Assembly: GCA_913056285.1 (NCBI GenBank)
Contig: CAJXNE010000078.1
Span: 1-9,150 of the forward strand
From: an uncultured Zetaproteobacteria bacterium
GTDB lineage: Bacteria > Pseudomonadota > Zetaproteobacteria > Mariprofundales > Mariprofundaceae
Direction of reading: 5' to 3'
Length of the DNA stretch: 9,150 bases
Part shown: piece after piece, positions 5,068 to 9,150 of the stretch
Position numbering within the stretch: position 1 is the stretch's first letter
Layout of the letters: the number at the start of each line of letters is the position of its first letter
Notes under the pieces: model-generated
Seen by the model: only the letters and a program-made list of their open reading frames with translations
What the model was told of the DNA's origin: nothing
Databases searched by the model: none
Position numbers and translations under genes: made by a program

Positions 5068-5794
5068 AATTCACCTCCCCGTAATCCGGTGCCCAAACCT
5101 TACCCTGTTTGATCAGCGGAGTATCAAATAATTGCGATAACTTTTCGATCGTCAGCATTTCATCAGCTGTTCCAATTTCAGCGCCTCCGCTGCCGTCAAG
5201 CAGGGCCACCTGCCTGGCAATGGCTGCCGCCTGTTGCAAGTCGTGGAGTACAGTCACGATAGCGCGACCATTTGCGGCCTGTTCTTTCATCATGTTCAAA
5301 CAGCGTGTCTGATGTTTGAGATCAAGGTGCGTCGTGGGCTCATCGAGCAACCAGATGGGTGCATCACGCAAGATCAGCGCTGCCAGTTCGACACGCTGGC
5401 GCTCGCCACTGGAAAGCTCGCCTAAAACGCGATTCAGCAGTGGAACAATATCCATGCGCTCAGCAGCGCTTTCGATATCGCCATGCTGATCAGCGAGTTG
5501 TAAACGTTGATGCACGGTTAAACCGAATTCAGTGGGTGGCAATTCCCCCTGCCATGCGATCTGACTGGCCAACTCCACCCTGCTGAAACTGTTTACGGGC
5601 GTATCATGCAATAACAGTGTGCCACCTGCCGGAATAAGTCCAGCCAGTGCCAGTAGTAAGCTGGATTTTCCTGCACCATTGGTACCGAGGATCACGGTGA
5701 TTTCTCCGGGTCTTATTGCAAAACTGACATCATTCAGAATCTGTTTGCTGCCGCGCTGCAGGCTCAGTTGCGATATTTGCATCAAGGGATTCAT
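5051..5794 (-). CDS. btuD: ABC transporter ATPase for corrinoid/siderophore-type uptake (BtuD-like)
   Basis: The 247-residue ATPase powers import through the adjacent permease at the inner membrane. It shows Walker A GTNGAGKSS at 37-45, a Q-loop Gln at 82, the signature LSSGERQ at 127-133, Walker B IWLLDEP at 147-153 followed by the D-loop THLD, and the H-loop His at 184 (VLHDLQQA). These features place it in the FecCD/BtuCD/HmuUV importer group. The btuC stop and this ATG are directly adjacent (TGAATG), and its own 3' end overlaps cobO by 17 bases. A second possible start is Met5. Substrate cannot be read from the ATPase; vitamin B12 is inferred from coupling to cobO. Siderophore or heme transport are the alternatives. 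Confidence 0.92.
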   Translation of the reverse strand: MNPLMQISQLSLQRGSKQILNDVSFAIRPGEITVILGTNGAGKSSLLLALAGLIPAGGTLLLHDTPVNSFSRVELASQIAWQGELPPTEFGLTVHQRLQLADQHGDIESAAERMDIVPLLNRVLGELSSGERQRVELAALILRDAPIWLLDEPTTHLDLKHQTRCLNMMKEQAANGRAIVTVLHDLQQAAAIARQVALLDGSGGAEIGTADEMLTIEKLSQLFDTPLIKQGKVWAPDYGEVNYESTR

Positions 5795-6724
5795 TCAGGT
5801 GCGCCTGACCAGTAAAAACAGAAACACCGGCACGCCAATAATCGCGGTCAGCACCCCGACCGGCAGTTCGGATGGAGCAATGACGGTGCGTGCTGCGGTG
5901 TCCGCCAGCATCAATAGCAAGCCGCCGCCAATGGCCGAAGCCGGCAACACGGCCTTGTGCAAAGAGCCGAACAGCATGCGCATCAAATGCGGCACCACCA
6001 GGCCGACAAAGCCGATCGTACCAGCCGCCGTGACAGCAATGGCCGTGACCACTGAGGCCAGCAGCAGCAGTCGCTGCCGCAATTGTTTCACCTCCACGCC
6101 CAACGCCTCGGCATGCCGCTCGCCCAGCAGCAACAGATCGAGTGATCGGGAGAGCATCATCCCGCACAGCACTGCAACACCCCATGCTGCGAGCAAAAAA
6201 GGAACGGGAATATCAGAATGAGAGAGATCACCCATCATCCATGAGAAGGCGCGATAAAGCCCCTGTTCAGGCAACAGCGCCAGCAGCAGCGCCAGCAGTG
6301 CAGCCCAGAATGCAGCCAGCACGACACCGGCCAGCAACATGCGCCCCGGTCCCAGACGCGCAAAAATCATGACAACAGTGATCCCGATCCAGGCGCCGAT
6401 GAAGGCTCCAACACTCATCACCCAGGCCGATTCCGGAACAAACATCAGGCCTGTTACCGCTCCTACAGATGCGGAACCCGCCACCCCCAGCACATAGGGT
6501 TCGGCCAGCGGATTGCCCAATAACACTTGAAACCACGCCCCGGCCAAAGCCAGCAGCCCGCCCACGGCAAAGGCGATCAGTAGCCGGGGCAATCGCAGAT
6601 CCCAAAGAATCACAGCATCCTGCCCACCGGCATCAAACGGATTGATCCACTGCTCACCTGCCGCAAGCGCAACCAACAGGCAGAGTGCAATGAGCAGACA
6701 CAGGATTACGCCACGCAGCATCAT
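5795..6724 (-). CDS. btuC: Corrinoid ABC transporter permease (BtuC/FecCD family)
   Basis: This hydrophobic 309-residue protein (from the ATG at 6724) has about nine to ten predicted membrane segments typical of FecCD permeases. Family motifs are LRLPR at 43-47, GNPLAEPYVLG at 70-80, WMMGDLS at 162-168, ERHAEALGV at 202-210, and GTIGFVGLVVPHLMR at 235-249, the loop that contacts the ATPase. Near the end are DTAAR and ELPVGVLTAIIGVPVF. The frame stays open to a TTG at 6754, but the ATG (or the next one at 6721) fits the family start better, just before the first membrane helix. No Shine-Dalgarno precedes it; instead the stop of a 15-codon ORF lies one base upstream, so initiation may depend on translational coupling. 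The B12 substrate is inferred from cobO in the same operon. Confidence 0.93.
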   Translation of the reverse strand: MMLRGVILCLLIALCLLVALAAGEQWINPFDAGGQDAVILWDLRLPRLLIAFAVGGLLALAGAWFQVLLGNPLAEPYVLGVAGSASVGAVTGLMFVPESAWVMSVGAFIGAWIGITVVMIFARLGPGRMLLAGVVLAAFWAALLALLLALLPEQGLYRAFSWMMGDLSHSDIPVPFLLAAWGVAVLCGMMLSRSLDLLLLGERHAEALGVEVKQLRQRLLLLASVVTAIAVTAAGTIGFVGLVVPHLMRMLFGSLHKAVLPASAIGGGLLLMLADTAARTVIAPSELPVGVLTAIIGVPVFLFLLVRRT

Positions 6725-6725
6725 G

Positions 6726-6773
6726 TCAGCAACAGCAGAATAAGTGCGCGCCAAGAGTTATCGCTGCAATCAT
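6726..6773 (-). CDS. Possible 15-codon leader ORF ending Cys-Cys-Cys, before btuC
   Basis: ATG at 6773 is preceded at four bases by GGAGGGG, the only strong ribosome binding site near btuC. The ORF encodes MIAAITLGAHLFCCC and stops (TGA) one base before the btuC ATG. Its ATG overlaps the stop of the 23-codon ORF upstream. It may be a translation-coupling or sensing peptide, or a remnant of an older btuC N-terminus put out of frame. Sequence alone cannot distinguish these. Confidence 0.35.
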   Translation of the reverse strand: MIAAITLGAHLFCCC

Positions 6774-6841
6774 CGCTCCCCTCCGACTTGCCCACGCTCG
6801 ATCAGCCTAGCCGCCATGATCCGTGCATACGAAGGATTCAT
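6770..6841 (-). CDS. Possible 23-codon ORF linking the SEC-C gene to the btuC leader ORF
   Basis: The ATG at 6841 overlaps the TGA of the SEC-C gene (ATGA), and its own TGA at 6772-6770 overlaps the ATG of the next small ORF, again as ATGA. The peptide runs from MNPSYARIMAARLIERG to a GGER end. I recognise no family. Its main role may be to carry ribosomes across the gap between genes. Its last codons also contain the GGAGGGG ribosome binding site of the following ORF. Confidence 0.3.
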   Translation of the reverse strand: MNPSYARIMAARLIERGQVGGER

Positions 6842-8694
6842 TTCACCACCTTTGCAACCCGCTTCAGCCAGACAAGTGCTCCGGGTGTGTCAGCCCACAG
6901 GTCGCAGGCGCATTCGCGATAATGCCATGCCTCATCCTCTCCTCCGACCGTGATATAGCCGGGGTGGAAACTTTTCGGCTCTTTCATGCGTTTGTGTTGC
7001 AGTGCTCCGGGAATCCGCGGCGAACACTCAATGGCTTCGATCAACCGTTTGTTGGCTGCATGCTCTTTGCCCAGCCGGAACAGGGCCAGCGCATGACCAA
7101 AGTTGATGCTGACATCGATGTCTTCCGGATAGTGCTCACACAACGCCACGACATCCTCGTTGCGCCCCAGTTGCAAATAGGCATTCACAACCTCGCTGCG
7201 CATGCCCTCATTATCGTTCGGATTCAGCCGCAACGACCACTCCATCATTTCCAGAGCTGTCTGTTGATCATCCATTTGCACCATGCTAGCAATCATAAAA
7301 CCCAGCATCCGCAGCGCAGGACGATTTTGTATAAAGCCCCATTCTAACGGAGCCTTCGGCTGCTCGGGCAGCAGACGTTTGACCTGAAACATGCTCAGCA
7401 TGAGCAACGGCTCGAAGGTGAGCATGGGGTTGGGCGTATCGAGTTCGCGCACCATCTGAATCAGATCATCCAGCACATTGCAGCTACCGGCCAATTCCGG
7501 ATGTGCTTCAAGTTCTGCCAGCCATTTATCGGGCTTTTCCCATGGATCATCGCAATACATGAGCAATTTCAGCCAGTCGCGTTCAAGGATCGCAGCGCGT
7601 TTGTTTTTGGGCTCGATGATGCTGGCATCATCATAAACCTGTATTCTGTTTAATAACGGCGGCGGTGACTGGCAGGCGCTCTTGAGCCAGGCGATCAAGC
7701 GTGCTGCACCGGGCGTATCATGTTCAATCAGATTGCCCATAGCTGTCGGCGTATCCGAAACCATCTCTTTAATCATAGCAATTAACTCATCAAGCTCACC
7801 ATCGCGATTCATTTTACCCAGTCGCTTGATCCAGTATGCGCCACGCTGCTGCATCTGATCAGTTTTGCCCTGCTGCATCAACAGCAGGATCTCCAGATGA
7901 CTCAATGCCGGATCATTCGGATTGATGCGTTGTGCTTTTTTGAAGCAGGCCCAGGCTTCATCATCCTTGCCCTGATCACTGAGAATGGTGCATTGCCGGT
8001 GCAACGCCGCCGTTTGCAGCACCTTGACCGGATGATTCATCATCCTTTTGATCAACGCGCTCTTCTTGCGCGGTTTATCCAACGCTGAACATATCTCAAA
8101 CATTGCATCAAGCGCCATCTCATCACGGTGGGTGAGCTTGGCATCAGGCTGCTTAAAGATCGGATCCAGCAGCAATAGGGCCCGCTTGGCCATAGCCTCA
8201 TCTTCTTTAGCCCATTCACCGGCAATGAATGCCAGCAGATCATGTGAAAAATGGAGATATGCCTGTTTCAGTTCGGCCTGCGTGATCTGCTCCAACAAAA
8301 GGCCGGTGAGCATTTCAGTGGCGATGAGCGGCAAGCCACCCGCATCGAGGCGGGCGCAGCACTGCTTATATTTCCTGCCCGATCCGCAGAAGCATGGATC
8401 ATTACGCTTCGGCAATGGCAACGGCTGCGGGCGATAATTGTTTGATGGCAGCGGCGTACCATTCCATATTTGAATGGCGAACAGCCGTGCAAGACAGCGC
8501 AACTCATCCTTGCCCTCGGTATCCAGGTATCGGAAGAATTCAAAAAAATCATCCGTGGCCAGTTTGGTATAGAGGTTGATGAACTTCTCGGCATCAGGTT
8601 CCGTGTTGATCACAAACTGCACGCTCTGCCGCAACATCTCCTCGAACGCCTCGAACGCTTCCCCGGAATCGGCTTCTACAGGCTCATCAAACAT
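6838..8694 (-). CDS. SEC-C motif and TPR-like repeat protein
   Basis: The 618-residue protein starts at an ATG with GGAGGTG seven bases upstream. A SEC-C zinc-binding motif is clear at about 96-113: KRNDPCFCGSGRKYKQCC, with Cys101, Cys103, Cys112 and Cys113 in the CxCx8CC pattern known from the C-terminus of SecA and many other proteins. The remainder is helical. TPR-like units are visible at about 228-280 (ALHRQCTILSDQGKDDEAW, then RINPNDPAL), and again around 470-545 (a WSLRLNPND segment) and after. No enzyme motif was found and no signal peptide is present, so a cytoplasmic scaffold or metal/ribosome-associated adaptor is a reasonable but unproven guess. It sits 45 bases after a SWIM-type gene and its stop overlaps the first mini-ORF before btuC, placing it in the same transcription unit as the B12 uptake genes. 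Confidence 0.82.
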   Translation of the reverse strand: MFDEPVEADSGEAFEAFEEMLRQSVQFVINTEPDAEKFINLYTKLATDDFFEFFRYLDTEGKDELRCLARLFAIQIWNGTPLPSNNYRPQPLPLPKRNDPCFCGSGRKYKQCCARLDAGGLPLIATEMLTGLLLEQITQAELKQAYLHFSHDLLAFIAGEWAKEDEAMAKRALLLLDPIFKQPDAKLTHRDEMALDAMFEICSALDKPRKKSALIKRMMNHPVKVLQTAALHRQCTILSDQGKDDEAWACFKKAQRINPNDPALSHLEILLLMQQGKTDQMQQRGAYWIKRLGKMNRDGELDELIAMIKEMVSDTPTAMGNLIEHDTPGAARLIAWLKSACQSPPPLLNRIQVYDDASIIEPKNKRAAILERDWLKLLMYCDDPWEKPDKWLAELEAHPELAGSCNVLDDLIQMVRELDTPNPMLTFEPLLMLSMFQVKRLLPEQPKAPLEWGFIQNRPALRMLGFMIASMVQMDDQQTALEMMEWSLRLNPNDNEGMRSEVVNAYLQLGRNEDVVALCEHYPEDIDVSINFGHALALFRLGKEHAANKRLIEAIECSPRIPGALQHKRMKEPKSFHPGYITVGGEDEAWHYRECACDLWADTPGALVWLKRVAKVVK

Positions 8695-8739
8695 GGATAT
8701 TCACCTCCATAAACTCAGTTATCTCTATTTGCATATCAT

Positions 8740-9150
8740 TCACAGTTTTTTCTCATTCATCGCTTTCATCAGATTGCGTTTAGGCCTGTGGCGTTTACGA
8801 ATTTCCTGCACCCAGTATTCAAATGCACTTTCCTTATCAGCTTGTCTCATCCACTGACCAATCGTAAGCATCATCTGCACAGCTTCGGCATAAGCCCCGT
8901 TATTTTTTCGGTTGATAACCGGTTCGACCAGCCGTTGCCAGCAGAAGGTCGCTTGCAATGGCTCACTATCACCCAGTTTTTCACCCAGTCGCTTCCATAA
9001 ATCAGCGCTACAATCACCCTCATTAGCCTCCAGCCAGGCAGATTCAATCTCATTCTCATGCAAAAATATCTGCACCAGCAGTGAATGATCAGGCTTATAC
9101 CAACGCGTAACACCTCTCTTTTTATCCTCACTGATCTGATGACGGATATG
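8740..9150 (-). CDS. C-terminal end of a SWIM zinc-finger-family protein (5' end outside window)
   Basis: The frame is open from the right edge and 136 residues are seen. They include LLVQIFLHENEIESAWLEAN, CSADLWKRLGEKLGD, WQRLVEPVINRKNNGAYAEAV and a basic end, IRKRHRPKRNLMKAM. This pattern resembles from memory the C-terminal helical region of bacterial SWIM zinc-finger proteins, where a conserved R(L)VEPLI...NN.AY.EAV...KRNFMK block follows the zinc finger. The SWIM motif itself (CxCxnCxH) would lie beyond the window, so this rests on the tail only. An internal GTG at 9075 is not taken as the start, because the coding pattern continues upstream to the edge. The stop is 45 bases before the SEC-C gene, with no terminator between, so the two probably share an mRNA. 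Confidence 0.65.
   Translation of the reverse strand, partial: HIRHQISEDKKRGVTRWYKPDHSLLVQIFLHENEIESAWLEANEGDCSADLWKRLGEKLGDSEPLQATFCWQRLVEPVINRKNNGAYAEAVQMMLTIGQWMRQADKESAFEYWVQEIRKRHRPKRNLMKAMNEKKL

Overview
The window looks like a Gram-negative, proteobacterial chromosome of moderate G+C content. A marine or iron-oxidising proteobacterium (Zetaproteobacteria-like) is possible, but that is an impression and was not tested. Every gene I can support lies on the minus strand, so the natural reading direction is from 9150 down to 1.

Right part (9150-4531), an intact and tightly packed operon-like run. It begins with the C-terminal end of a SWIM zinc-finger-type protein (cut by the window edge), followed by a 618-residue SEC-C/TPR-like protein. 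Two tiny overlapping ORFs follow, the second ending in Cys-Cys-Cys. Then come btuC (corrinoid ABC permease), btuD-like (ABC ATPase) and cobO (corrinoid adenosyltransferase). btuC and btuD abut, and btuD overlaps cobO. Together btuC, btuD and cobO import a corrinoid and adenosylate it. No btuF and no cobalamin riboswitch were seen.

Middle part (4530-2326), a decayed accessory island. A 357-base non-coding stretch carries a short perfect hairpin and a 126-bp block bounded by IS-like inverted repeats. Next is a possible 34-residue ORF overlapping (ATGA) an intact AlbA_2/HATPase_c_4-type protein that contains five exact 12-bp repeats encoding (ATEQ)5. Five bases later the first ~31 codons of what looks like a type I restriction R subunit begin. 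These are fused to the C-terminal ~100 codons of a second AlbA_2-type gene. I read this as the scar of a deleted type I restriction-modification region.

Left part (2325-1) holds a CbiX-like chelatase gene, whose start lies one base after the AlbA_2 remnant. It is followed by a complete higB-higA toxin-antitoxin module with a strong promoter, an overlapping palindromic operator and a probable leaderless start. Beyond higA lie two gene tails: a frameshifted second copy of the cbiX 3' end and an ~89% identical second copy of the cobO 3' end. The higBA module is therefore bracketed by two copies of the cbiX tail. The window closes with a GIY-YIG nuclease/DUF4357-type gene running off the left edge.

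Overall this is a vitamin B12 uptake operon whose downstream side has been repeatedly rearranged by toxin-antitoxin and restriction-type accessory DNA. I see no clearly new system. The most unusual signals are the overlapping mini-ORF chain in front of btuC and the paired cobO/cbiX tail remnants around higBA.
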